Source: Capronia americana
Taxonomy: Eukaryota > Ascomycota > Eurotiomycetes > Chaetothyriales > Herpotrichiellaceae
Direction of reading: 5' to 3'
Length of the DNA: 64,000 nt
Assembly (NCBI GenBank): GCA_016110215.1
Contig: JADWQD010000015.1
Location: 620,001-684,000, forward strand
Shown here: positions 22,250 to 35,500 of the stretch, piece by piece
Layout of the letters: each line of letters starts with the position of its first letter
Position numbering within the stretch: position 1 is the first letter of the stretch
Made by a program: the position numbers and the translations under genes
Notes under the pieces: model-generated
Told to the model about the DNA's origin: nothing
What the model saw: only the letters and a program-made list of their open reading frames with translations
The model's database searches: none

Positions 22250-23279
22250 TCTAACATAAGAGCCCAGCAGCAGCGTGATGTGCAAATCTGCTTCCGGAGA
22301 CGAGCCGGCGTTAGTCACGCCCGACTCACATCGTCATACCGCGTGTGCTCTTTTCGACCATCCAAACTGGAAGCAATTAGACAAGGGGCTCACCCTACTC
22401 GGATCCTGCTGAGCGGGAGTAATTGTTATGGTTTCTGAGACCAAGTCTGAAGCTCTACTCCCACGAGGTGCGGTGGGTTTGAAGATCTCAGGTGACGATT
22501 TATTTCCAGCACATCTGAGGTAGGTGAAGAGACAAAGAAACCAGCTTGGTGGGCTTGGCAATGTCGGCCACTAGCTGCTCCACGAATTCAATACTGGCAA
22601 CTGTTCCGAGCGCGGTCCTTTTAGCAAGTTAGGGGCTCTTTACTGCCCACAATGATCATGATTGGCGGTACTTCGAGGCAACTGAGCCGGCTGCACACTG
22701 ACACCGAGAGAGTGCATCCCCGCCTGCGCATCCTGTTGACTTGCGTTTAACTGAACGATTCACCAAGCTGCGCTTCAATTCCAGCGCCACACTCGACGAC
22801 TTGGACACTACTCCGTATTCTTCAATGGACGCTCCTCTACTCGGCTCAAATCAACACCGGAACTCTTCTCAACTGCTGTGACCTTCTAAGCTATCTCTTT
22901 CACTCTCTTCTCCTCAGCCTGACCCGCGAACCACGGTCACTCGACACCCCGGACCCTCGACACGGAGGAGACTGCAGAGCTAATCATCATCACTCCCCAC
23001 CGCAGCCAAGTAGCCTATTGTCATTCAATTCACCAGGCCAGAAATCACCTCGACCATGGACAATTGAGAGGCCTCCGCTTGACCCCGTTCCTGCTCTCTC
23101 GACTTCCACCCCCCCAATTGACCGTGATCGACTTGCATCATTCAGGCCTTACTCGAATGAGGAACACTTAGCCGACTCCGCAACCTCGCTGGCATCCACA
23201 ACGCGGCGCATCAATCACCGCGAGCATCCTGACTAACAGTGCTGCATGACAGCGTCGGGACTGTAAGGAGAGTGACAAG
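22250..23279. promoter_or_regulatory. Divergent upstream region of the tau95-like and RTS1 genes
   Basis: This is about 1.03 kb between divergent starts, with no gene seen. The part near RTS1 (about 22.87-23.05 kb) is pyrimidine-rich, as expected of a fungal promoter and leader. No specific binding site stands out. Confidence 0.45.
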
Positions 23280-25713
23280 ATGAAAGGCTTCCGGCAAAGA
23301 GTGGTATGTGTTTCACCCGTCCCTGATGTTTCATCCGCACCTCCGCTCAATGCTTCCGACTCACTGATGTTATAGCATGAGCAGTTATCGAGAGCGAAAG
23401 ACAGCGGCAAGTCCTCTAAGAAAAAAGACGCAAACAATTCCGGCACCGCGTCCCCGCTCTCCTCGTCGACCACCCTGCCTGGGAGCGACTCCAGGTCGCC
23501 CAACAGCTCCAACACCGCGACCCCGACATCCTCCTCCACAAACCTCAATGACCTACGCAACAAGAATGCGAATCATGAGCCTCCCGCCGGCGATCGTGGC
23601 GCCACCCAGCACCACTCCACCACTACCGCAGCCTCCGGCTCATTGGGCTCGCACTTCTTGTCACAAGGCTCTGGGCATGGATCAGGCGGGCCTGGAACCC
23701 CTGGCGGTCGTCATCACATTGCTCCAGCTGTCATTATAAGCCCGAGCGCTCCTCACGTCCCCGGACCAGGCGCGACTGAGACCATGCCAGGCGACCTGGC
23801 CCCTCCTAAAGCCGGTCAGAAATCCCTCCTCTTCGATCGACTGCAGTCTACACCCAAAGATGTGCCAGAAGGTGTGCGGACTCCTAAGAGACAACACTCG
23901 TCACGATTCGATGTGTCGGATCAAAGAGCTCGGGATCTGGAGAAATTGCCTGGCTTCCATGAGGTACCGCCGAATCGGAGACAAGAGCTGTTTATGCAGA
24001 AGATCGATCAATGCAACATCATCTTTGATTTCAATGATCAGACTGCCGACATGAAGTCCAAGGAGATCAAGAGGCTGGCCCTCCATGAATTGCTTGACTA
24101 TGTCGCAAACAACCGATCAGTCATCACCGAACCTATGTATCCGAAAGTCGTCGAAATGTTCAGCAAGAATCTATTTCGGCCCGTGCCTCCACCGGTCAAC
24201 CCACAGGGTGAAGCGTTTGATCCGGAGGAGGACGAGCCGGTCCTCGAAGTGGCCTGGCCTCACATTCAGGTCGTCTACGAGTTCTTTTTGCGCTTCATAG
24301 AAAGTCAAGACTTCAACACCAACATCGCCAAGGCCTACATCGATCATCACTTCGTTCTTCAATTACTGGAATTATTCGACTCAGAGGACCCGAGAGAGAG
24401 AGATTTTCTCAAAACAACTCTCCACCGCATCTACGGTAAATTTCTCAACCTTCGTTCGTACATTCGGAGGTCCATCAACAATGTCTTTTTCCAGTTCACG
24501 TATGAGACAGAGAGATTCAATGGCATTGCAGAACTGCTGGAAATCCTCGGTTCCATAATCAACGGATTTGCTCTCCCACTGAAAGAAGAACACAAGCTTT
24601 TCTTGACCCGAGTGCTTATCCCACTTCACAAGGTCAAGAGTCTGAGCATGTATCACCCACAGTTGGCGTATTGTATCGTTCAGTTCCTGGAGAAAGACGC
24701 AGGGTTGACAGAAGAGGTATGCCATCACTCGATTCGGTGGAAGATTGAAAGCTGACGACACCTTAGGTCGTACTAGGTCTGCTGCGATACTGGCCCAAAA
24801 CCAACAGCACCAAGGAAGTCATGTTCCTGAATGAAGTCGAAGACATTTTCGAAGTCATGGACCCACAAGAGTTTGCCAAGGTTCAGGAGCCACTCTTCAA
24901 TCAGCTCGCCAAATCTGTTGCGAGTCCCCATTTCCAAGTCGCCGAGCGAGCACTGTATTTCTGGAACAACGAATACTTTTGCAATCTGGTCAGCGACAAC
25001 GTGGAGACCATCCTCCCGATCATGTTCGCGCCCTTGTATGAGAACTCCAAAGGTCACTGGAATCGGTACGTATCGTCGCGGAGACAACCTACACTCAGCT
25101 AATCGATCCCAGCACGATCCACGGAATGGTTTACAATGCAATGAAACTGTTCATGGAGATCAACCCACAACTCTTCGACGAGTGTTCGCATGATTACAAT
25201 GAATTGCAGAATACCGCTGGGCAGCGAGAGAAGGCGCGTGAGGCCAAGTGGGCGAAACTCACCGAACAAGCAGACCGCATGAGAAGAGGATTAGCAAAGG
25301 CACCGTCCACTCCCAGTATCAAGGAAGTACCAGAGACGGATCCGGCGCAAGACAATCAAGAGAGGCTCGATGCGCTCAAGCTGCATGACGAGTCAACCTC
25401 AGCGAAACCATCATCAGTAAGTTTCGGAGCTCCTTCAGTTATCACCGCCTCGCAATTCCCTCTTCATCTCCACATTGACTAAGACATTCTCTTATTACCA
25501 TAGTGACGTGATGGCTGTTTCTGACATGGCTTTGCGAAACTCCAGAGGCGACGTGCAGATTCACAAGGACCCACCACGGCACGTCGGTCTCACACTGGCT
25601 CTGAGAACAAGGCGAGGAGGCATCGCACCCATTCGGGGAGTTCAATCGATCTTCACCGCCATGTGCAAATGCCCCATATTCAACGACAAGGTAGTGGAGC
25701 GTCGCACCATTGA
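23280..25713 (+). CDS. rts1: PP2A regulatory subunit B56 (B', Rts1 type)
   Basis: Five exons are predicted: 23280-23303, 23376-24716, 24767-25065, 25113-25416 and 25546-25713, giving 711 aa. The 8-codon first exon (MKGFRQRV) joins in phase to HEQLSRAKDSGKSSKKK, the conserved Rts1-type N-terminus. A Ser/Thr/Pro-rich linker leads into the B56 repeat domain at about residue 190 (FDVSDQRARDLEKLPGFHEV). Hallmark blocks are WPHIQVVYEFFLRFIESQDF, YGKFLNLRSYIRRSINNVFF, LPLKEEHKLFLTRVLIPLHK, VMFLNEVEDIFEVMDP and QVAERALYFWNNEY. B56 subunits direct PP2A to substrates carrying LxxIxE motifs and act at centromeres, in septation and in stress responses (family knowledge). The last intron (129 nt) leads to a basic C-terminal tail; reading through it would stop after a few dozen codons. 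Confidence 0.93.
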
Positions 25714-26529
25714 ACCGAGCTGGGGGTGAAGTGGCATGAAGCCGGGAACGAGGTCGAGTGACGCCAGATCAGCAAGCGTCACGGCCCTGAAAGAGTTTTG
25801 GTTTAATTCGAGCTGAGAGCAGCCCGGCCTAGGGATCAGATACCCGGCGAAGAGGGATCTCTGCGTTGGGTTCTTGGAGGCGTCCTGTTGATGATAGAGT
25901 ACATGAGGGTGGGCGACGTTCAGCTTCTTCTGGCATGAAGATATGAGCAATGCGTGGGAAGGAAACCCCGTTTGAGAGATATCTACCAAGAGAAGAGAAG
26001 GTAATGCATGGCACAAAGGATCGTCCACTTCTGTGCACTGAGTGACCGTCGCCTCAGAGCTGTCGATGGGACGCTCACAGCCAAGTCCCAAAGTGGAAAG
26101 GCGCGGCCGTGCACAGGGCAAGCCGGCATACCTGCCTAGGTAGATAGCGTCATCACGTGGAGCTGCACAGTTGCGGCCAGGCGCGCTCCCCTCTCGCAAT
26201 CACTTTTCAATCTCGAGGCCTGTTCTCCGCAGACTCTCCATACATTCTGTACCAACAGGGCACCTTTGCCTGGAAGACACCTTTCCTTTCGCGCTCATTC
26301 TTTATTCTGGTATTGTTGCAGGTTGCCTCTAGGGATAGTTATTTCAGGTCTGCCTCAGGCGACCCTTAATCCTGCACCAACCATTCGCTCTCTCGCAATC
26401 GCTCTCTGCGCGCAGTCGTGTCTGCAAATGTGCCTCCCAACAGTCGGATCCTCATGAGGTTGCCCACCACTCGCGGCGCACCTCTCTCGATTGTCCAACT
26501 ACCTGGTGTAGTCTGGAGGCAAGCCAAGG
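25714..26529. other. Intergenic region between RTS1 and TRA1
   Basis: This is the 3' flank of RTS1 and the promoter of TRA1, on the same strand. A 185-codon frame on the opposite strand overlaps the last RTS1 exon and has no recognisable features. From about 26.36 kb the sequence is pyrimidine-rich (promoter-like). Confidence 0.55.
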
Positions 26530-29500
26530 ATGGCATCCGCCATGGATGCGTCTCAGAAGATTGATCTCTACGCCAACAGGCTCAGTGATCCGAAGATAGG
26601 CACGTTCAGCCCGTTGCGCGCACTGTGAGGCTGTTCTGACTGACTCTGGGGTTTCATAGATACGAAGACGAAATCGAACATTGCGACCGACCTCCGCGAC
26701 TCCCTCGAAAGCCTGTGTTCGCCTCCGCCTGTCTATACGAAGTTCTTGGCCAGGTTATGGCCGGTCTTCAAGAAGATCCTAGAGGGCAAGCCCGACTTCC
26801 ACCCGACGTCGTTCGAGCACATCCTGCGCAACCAGATTCTCGAGGTCCTGCATAGGCTGCAACATGCGCCGCCCGAGGTCGAACCGTTTGCACTCGATAT
26901 GGTGGAGACACTGATGGAGTTGGTGCGGGTGGAAAATGAGGACAATGCGGTGCTGTGCCTGAAGACAATCATGGATCTCGAGCGACACCAGCCAAGTGCG
27001 ACCGCATCCAAGGTCCAGCCGTTCCTCGATCTCATTCAAGAGATGTTTGAGTTGATGGAACAAGTCGTCCACGATACCTTCGATTCGCCTGTGCCTCATC
27101 AGACCTCGTCCGCGCCCAATCCGCAGAGTCAGACATTCCAGTCTCCAAGACCCGCATCGCCGGCCACGACCGTCTCTGATCCGGGCGCGGAGAGAAAAGA
27201 GCATGCGCCCCTCGCCAAGGGGATGCAGTCTTTCAAGGTTCTTTCGGAATGTCCCATCATCGTCGTGTCCATCTTCCAAGCCCACCGTAACACGGTGGCC
27301 GCGAACGTCAAGAAATTTGTCCCCTCAATCAAGGGTATCCTCTTGTTGCAGGCAAAAGCACAAGAGAAAGCCCATGTCGAGGCTGCAGCCAACAAGACCA
27401 TCTTCACCGGAGTCAGCAGGGAGATCAAGAACCGCGCCGCATTCGGGGATTTCATCACAGCTCAGGTGAAGACTATGAGTTTCTTGGCCTATCTGCTTCG
27501 GGTCTACGCCAACCAGTTGACGGATTTCCTACCAACCCTGCCGAGCGTTGTGGTCCGGCTGTTGAAAGACTGCCCGCGGGAGAAGTCTGGGGCTCGTAAA
27601 GAACTACTGGTAGCGATACGGCACATCATCAATTTCAATTACCGCAAAATCTTCCTGAACAAAATCGACGAGTTACTGGACGAACGCATCCTCATCGGCG
27701 ACGGTCTGACCGTGTATGAGACGATGCGACCACTGGCTTACAGTATGCTGGCAGACCTCATACACCATGTCCGTGACTCACTAGACCGGAACCAGATGCG
27801 GCGAACAATCGAAGTCTATACGAAGAATCTGCACGACAATTTTCCCGGCACAAGCTTCCAGACCATGAGCGCCAAGCTCCTCCTCAACATGGCTGAGAGC
27901 ATCACCAAACTTGAAAACAAGGAGGAGGCGAGGTACTTCTTGATCATGATTCTTGATGCAATCGGCGACAAGTTCGCCGCTATGAACTACCAATACGAAA
28001 ACGCTCTCAAGTTGAGCAAACAGTATGGAGAAAAGCCCAACGAGCAACAATCGGAGACATATATGGACGAAAAAGATCAAAGACCGGACTGGGACAAGGT
28101 GGACATATTCAGTGCAACCCCTATCAAGACGTCAAACCCGCGCGAGCGAGGCGCCGATCCCGTCAATGACAATAAGTTTCTGTTCAAGAACCTCGTCAAT
28201 GGTCTGAAGAATATGTTCTATCAGCTGAAGACGTGCAATCCTCCTGGACTGAACGTGGATCAAGCCAGCATTCCCATGAACTGGAACGAAGTGTCATTTG
28301 GCTACAATGCTGAGGAGACCCGGGTGATCACCAAGCTCTTCCACGAAGGTGCTCGTGTCTTCCGCTACTATGGCGCAGAGAATCCTCTTCCGGACATGCA
28401 GTACTCTTCCCCTGTGGACTTCATGGCAAGCCATTCAATGGCGCAAATGACTCGCGAAGAGAAGGAACTGCTCGAGAGCTTTGGCACCGTCTTCCACTGC
28501 ATCGACCCTGCCACCTTCCACGAGGTCTTCCAGGCCGAGATCCCCTACCTCCACGAGTTGATGTTCGAGCATACAGCCCTGCTGCATCTACCTCAGTTCT
28601 TCTTGGCCAGCGAAGCAACATCACCAGCATTTGCAGGAATGGTCTTGCAATACCTCATGAACAAATTGCCGGAAGTGGGCTCGTCGAAGATTGTCCAATC
28701 CTCTATTCTGTTGAGAATGTTCAAACTGTCTTTCATGGCAGTCACCTTATTCTCTGCGCATAACGAGCAGGTGCTGCTTCCTCACATCACAAAGATCATC
28801 ACCCAGTGTGTGCAGTTGGCAGTCACAGCAGAGAAACCCATCCATTACTTCATTCTCCTTCGGTCGCTGTTCAGGAGTATCGGTGGTGGACGCTTCGAAC
28901 TCCTCTACAAAGAAATCCTTCCACTGCTTGAGATGCTGCTGGAGACCTTCAATCATCTGCTTCAAGGTGCTCGAGATCCGCACGACCGCGATCTCTACGT
29001 TGAGTTGACGTTGACTGTCCCGGCACGTCTCAGTCACTTGCTGCCTCATCTGAATCATCTCATGAGGCCTTTGGTTGTCGCCCTGCGTGCAGGACCCGAT
29101 CTCGTCGGCCAGGGCCTCAGGACTCTGGAGCTTTGCGTCGATAATCTCACAGCAGACTACTTGGACCCAATCATGGCCCCAATTATGGATGAGCTAATGA
29201 CGGCTTTGTTCGAGCACCTCAAGCCACAGCCATACCAGCACTTCCACTCTCACACAACCATGCGCATTCTCGGCAAGCTTGGCGGTCGCAACAGAAAGTT
29301 TTTGAACCATCCACCCCAGTTTTCATACCGGCGGTACACTGACGACGAGCCCAGCTTTGACATCCGGCTCAAGGAAACCTCCCAGGATCGAGCTTTCCCT
29401 TTGGACACCGGTGTCGACCTCGCGGTCCGCAAATTAACCGAAGCTTCCAAGAGCACTACTGCGAAGTCTCTAGATCTGTACTACAAACAGCAGTCGTTCA

Positions 29501-32500
29501 AGTATATCAGCAACCAGGTCAGGCTGTTCGTAGGTTACGATCATCTTCCAGACGACTTCGCTGCGCTGCTTCGGTTACAGGCGAACGACCTCCTCGCACG
29601 GCGTTTCACCACTTATGCTGACATGCTGACTGACAACGAGTTTGGCAAGTCGGTCCAGAATCGGAGAGAGGAGGAGGAGAACCTGAAGAAGTTGCTCAAG
29701 GCGTGCTTCACTGCGACCACTGTCCCGGATCTGAAGTTACAAGCTGAGGCTTTCATCTTAAACATCTCACGCCATTTCACGATTGTGGAACTTGGACAGG
29801 CTCTATGTGACGCCGGTCGACGAACGAAAGAATTTGATGTCAACGCGGGCGAAGGCGCGGTTCATCTTAGCACTCGCCTTCTGGCCGACGTCATCTGTGA
29901 CTGTCTAGCGTCGGAAAACGTTGTCGTGCGTGAGGCTGCAGAGGCATCGATGTCTTCCGTGCTTGATACAGCTCGCACAATCTGCGGCAGCGACGAGAAA
30001 GCTGCAAAGCTGCCTTTCTTCACACATCTCACACAGACTTTCTGTCACCGATGTCGTGAGGTTGAGTGGTTTACCAAGGAGGGAGCTACTCTGGGCATCC
30101 AGATATTAGTGACCAAGATGAATCTGGGCAACGCCTTTCTCAACAGCAAGCAGCTCGAGATCATCAAGGCTTTGTTGTTCGTCATCAAGGACACGCCTCA
30201 AGAAGTTCCGGCAAGCACTCGAATTACCGCTCAAAAGACTCTGGAATTCATTCTCCGGAAGTGCTGCGCTGGCCAAACCAAAGAAATGCTGACCAACGAA
30301 AGAAGCACGATTCATGCCCTCTCGGTCACATTCAGTCTCGAGCTCTCCCATATGAACACACATGCGCGCGAAACTGCTCAGCAAGCGTTTTCGACTATGG
30401 CGGAGGTCGTAGGTGTTGAAGTGCATGAGCTGATTACGCCTGTCAAGGATCGATTCCTCCCCCCGATCTTCAACAAACCGCTTCGAGCGTTGCCATTCCT
30501 GTCGCAGACTGGCTTTATCGATGCCATCACGTATTGCCTGGGCTTGGGTCACGATCTCGTCCCCTTGAATGACCAGCTGAATCGCCTGATGATGGAATCA
30601 CTCGCCCTTGCAGATGCGGATTCTGAGATTCTACATCCAAAACCTGATGAGTACAACAACGCGCAGCTGATTGTGAACCTGCGAGTATCATGTCTAAAGC
30701 TCTTGTCTATTGCCATGAGCTTGCCGGAGTTTGCAATAGGGCCGCAGAGCTCCAGCCGAGCTCGAATCATTACCGTGTTCTTCAAGTTGCTGTACTCGAA
30801 GTCGCCTGAAATCATTGAGGCCGCGAACGCAGGCCTGAAGGAAGTACTGGTGCAAACGAGCAAACTACCCAAAGATCTCCTCCAGAATGGTTTACGCCCT
30901 ATCCTGATGAATCTGCAGGATTCTAAGCGACTCACCGTTGCCGGCCTGGAAGGACTTGCCAGGCTGCTGACGTTGTTGACCAACTACTTCAAGGTCGAGA
31001 TTGGCGCACGGTTGCTCGAACACATGAGGGTCATTGCAGACGAACAACTGTTGCAGAAAGTTTCTTTTGGTCTCATCGAACAAAATCCGCAGATGAAGAT
31101 CGTCACTGCAATATTCAATATCTTCCATCTCCTTCCCGCTGCAGCTACTAGCTTTATGGGAGATCTTGTCAACAGCGTGCTTGATCTGGAAGGCAAGCTG
31201 CGACGCACGATTGCCAGCCCATTTCGCCAGCCTCTTATCCTGTACCTGGACAAATATCCGAAAGAAACGTGGTCATTCTTTCAGTCGCGTCTCCAAGAGG
31301 AGAAGTACGGCCGCTTCTTCGGCCAGATCCTGTCTTCTGAGTCTAGTCCGGCGATCCGGGAGGCTGTGATGAATGATACAGAAACGTTTATCAAGGCTGC
31401 CTTCGATGTCGAGGACGCTCAGGATCGACATACGGCCGCAATCAATGGCATCTACATCGTTCATTCCATCTGCGCCATGGATTCCGAAAAGAAATGGCTC
31501 CGCAATCAAGAACAGCTCAGATCCAAGATTCTGGCGGCTGGCCGAGAACTCGAGGGGCAACTTCGCAAAGACCAGTTGCAGAGTTCGCAGCGTTTGCGCG
31601 CCGAGCAAAGTGGAGATCAACTGATGGATATATTGACCCAATACCTGACATCCGCGCCCGAAGACCTCACCTTTATGATGGACCTCTTCTCGTCCTCTGC
31701 CCAGGGGACAATCAAAACGCCTCTCAAGCTGACCGAGTATCTCTTTGAGTCGGTCATTTGCGATCAATCTACGACCCGCCGATACGATATCATCGAGAAA
31801 AGTCTCGACGTTTACTCGCAGAAGTCTGAGCCTCAAAAGGTAAAGACGTTCTTGCTACACAACGTGATCAATCCCATCATGGCGAGAGATGTACAGAACA
31901 CGCGGAGTGAGGACAATAAGGCCGGTACCCTCGCCGATAGCAAGCTGTTCAACCTCTTCCTCGAGCGCCTGTGGAAGCCAGCCGCTGCTGACGTGGCGGA
32001 TGACTTGTCGCAACCAGGCGTGGACCATTCTCGGATGGAAGCGCTGCAATTGTCCGCTTTCATCCTCAAGTACCACAAAGATGCGGTGTCCGAGGATCGC
32101 AAAGATATCATCAAGTATTCCTGGGGCCACATCAAGCTCGAGGATGTCATCAACAAATACGCGGCCTACGTCCTAATCTGTTATTTCATAAGATCCTACG
32201 ACACTCCTATGAAGATTGCAGTCCAAATTTACAACCAGCTCCTGAAAGCACATCAGAATGAAGGCAAAGCCCTAGTCACGCAGGCTTTGGAAGTGCTGGC
32301 GCCGGTATTGCCGGCGAGGATTGGCGCCAGCGCCAATACACCTGGCGAGAAGCGATCGCCGTCGTGGGCTCGGCTGCCCCGCAAGATCCTCAACGAGGAG
32401 ACAGGCAATCTGCAGCAGGTTCAGAGCATCTTCAACTTCATTGTCCGTCAGCCGGATCTCTTCTACGATTCACGAGAGTTCTTCATTCCCACAATAATTC

Positions 32501-35500
32501 AGATGTTGCACAAGATCGCCCCACCGCCGAACCCCTCAAACGAGAATAAGAAACTAGCGCTGGCATTGATATCGTTGATCCAACAGTGGGAGAGCCGACG
32601 CGTTTCAGCAGTATCGCCCTCTCAGTCGACAGCCGAGCTCACCCCTTCGCGGAAGAGAGACACGGCCGGAGAGCAGAAGCTGGCGCCCCCGCCAGCAAAG
32701 GAAAAGCCCGAATATGTGATCCCTCTTGAGCTCCGAACGGCGGTTGTGAAGTACATGATCACATTTATCACATCAGTGCCGGAACGCTTCCCGATGCCGG
32801 CTGCAGAACTCAAATCCAAGACTATGCAGAAGGTCCAGCAACAGCCACTGTCGAACGACATGTGTCAGAAGGGTGTGCAGCTTCTTCGGGAGCTTTTGGC
32901 GCCCAATCTATGGACTGACATTGAAGTCGGTCTTTATGAAAAATTGCTTGATCCTATTTTGAGTGGTGAGAAGGCAGACAAGGTCGACGAGAAGCAGCTG
33001 ACCTGTATGATCAACGCCCTGCAAGTTATGCGGATTCTCTTGAGCGTGAAGTCCAATGATTGGATCATCAACAACATGGAGAAGATTCAGAAGCTCCTCG
33101 AAAAGCCTCTCAAGATGGAGGAACCTGAGATCCAAGATTGTTTACACTTGACCACGGACGATGACAAGTCTCTGCCACTGGTGCGCCGAGTGCTGGAAGC
33201 GATCCCGACGCTGAAAACGGATGATGCGGACGGCATGGACCTGGATGCCACTCCCTCCGACTTCCCTACTCGGTATTCCAAGGTGATGATTGGCGAGGCC
33301 CTCTCGAACGGCAACTATATCTCTGGGATCAACAATCTGTGGACATTATCACTCGTTCGGCCGGCCGACGTGGATGAACACATCAATGGCGCAATGAAAG
33401 CATTACAGCACAAGCTGGCTAAAGAGCACATCAACGCTTATGTGATACCACCGGGACCGCCGCCACCAGGTTGGCGTCTTGGTGAGCCGTTGATGGATCC
33501 GTACGAATTTGCTCTAGGAGTTGATTTGATCAAGAAGACGATTGATATTTTGTCTTCGCGGATGGGAGAACTCAACGAGCAACGTCGACCATTCCTCAGC
33601 GTGCTTGCCTCGCTTGTCGAGAAATCCTTCAATGTTGAAATGTGCAGTAAAGTGCTCGACATGGTCGAGAAATGGGTTTTCAATTCGACTGAACCTTGGC
33701 CGACGCTGAAGGAGAAGACTGCAGTGCTACACAAAATGCTCATTTTCGAGAAATGGCCAACTCAAACGCTTCTGGAACGCTTCCTTGACCTGGTGATCAA
33801 GATCTACGAAGATCCCACTGTGACGAGGACCGAGCTGACTGTGAGACTGGAGCATGCTTTCCTTATCGGTACCCGAGCCAAAGATGTGGATATGAGAAAC
33901 CGCTTCATGGGCATCTTCAATCGCGCTTTGTCCAAGACAGCGAGCTATCGGCTCAATTACGTGTTGACTCTTCAGAATTGGGACACTCTGGCCGATTCGT
34001 TCTGGTTGAAACAAGCCTCGCATCTCATCATGGGTAGTGTCGAGATGTCGATGCCAGCACGTCTCCATCCGGAGGATGTCAGAATGTGTCCAATGTCGCA
34101 TTTGTTCAGCCCTGGCCTTGTTAACCCAGAGCAAGGAAAAGATGACTTGATGATTGAGGACAATCTTGAAGCTCTGGTCCTCGCTCAACGACGTTTCAAC
34201 CAGGAAATCCACGAGGTCAAGGTACGCGACTTGCTTGAACCTCTTATTCAGCTGCAGCACATCGACGATAATGTCGCCTACGATGTCTGGGTCAAGCTCT
34301 TCCCATTGTGTTGGTCGGCGCTGGCCAGGGACGATCGCCTCGATCTCGAGAAGGGAATGGTCACCCTCCTGACGAGGGAATACCACCAAAGACAGCTCAA
34401 CTTGCGCCCCAACGTCGTCCAAGCCTTGCTCGAGGGAGCCGTTCGAGCCAGGCCACGGTTCAAGGTGCCTCCGCATGTCATGAAATTCTTGAGCCGCACA
34501 TACGATGCCTGGTACACTGCGCTGATTTCACTGGAGGAATCAACCATCGATCCCCTCATCGACACTCCTGCGGTCCGCGAGAGCAATCTTGACGCCCTCA
34601 TCGAGGTGTATGCTGGACTTCAGGAAGAAGACCTCTTCTATGGCACGTGGAGAAGACGGTGTAAATTCATGGAAACAAACGCGGCCCTCTCCTACGAACA
34701 GCACGGTATCTGGGACAAAGCCCAACAGCTCTGGGACTCAGCACAAGTCAAGGCACGGACTGGCGTCGTTCCGTTTTCACAAGGAGAGTATTACCTATGG
34801 GAAGATCACTGGATGATATGTGCTCAAAAGCTTCAACAGTGGGACATTCTCGGCGAATTTGCCAAGCACGAGAACTTCAGCGACCTGCTACTCGAATCGG
34901 CGTGGAGGAATTATGAAGCCTGGTCCGGTGACGAGAACCGCAACCAGCTAGACTCCATGATCAAATCCGTCTCGGACGCTCCGACACCAAGGCGCACCTT
35001 CTTCCAGGCATTCATGGCACTGCTACGATACAATTCCAAGCAAATCTCACGAGCAGAGTTCCAGCATGTCTGCGACGAGGCCATCCAACTCTCCATCCGC
35101 AAGTGGCATCAACTTCCCAAGCGGATCACGAACGCCCACATTCCGATTCTGCAACAATTCCAGCAACTTGTTGAGCTGCACGATGCTAGCGTTATCTGCG
35201 ATAGTCTGATGGGCACCAACGAGCGTAATCTCGACAACAAATCGCAGGAAGTCAAGCTCCTGCTTCAAGCGTGGAGAGATCGCCTGCCGAACATCTGGGA
35301 TGATATCAACGCGTGGCAAGACCTGGTCACCTGGCGTCAACACGTCTTCCAGCTCGTCAATACCACGTACCTACCGCTTCTACCGCAGGGTGGCAACAAC
35401 GTCGGAAACAACTCGTACGCCTTCCGAGGCTACCATGAAACCGCCTGGATCATCAACAAGTTTGCCCATGTCGCCCGAAAACACCAGATGCCCGAAGTTT

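Noticed and set aside
25642..26199. 185-codon minus-strand frame between RTS1 and TRA1
   Set aside because: It is antisense to the last RTS1 exon, has no domain character, and would overlap a well-supported exon.
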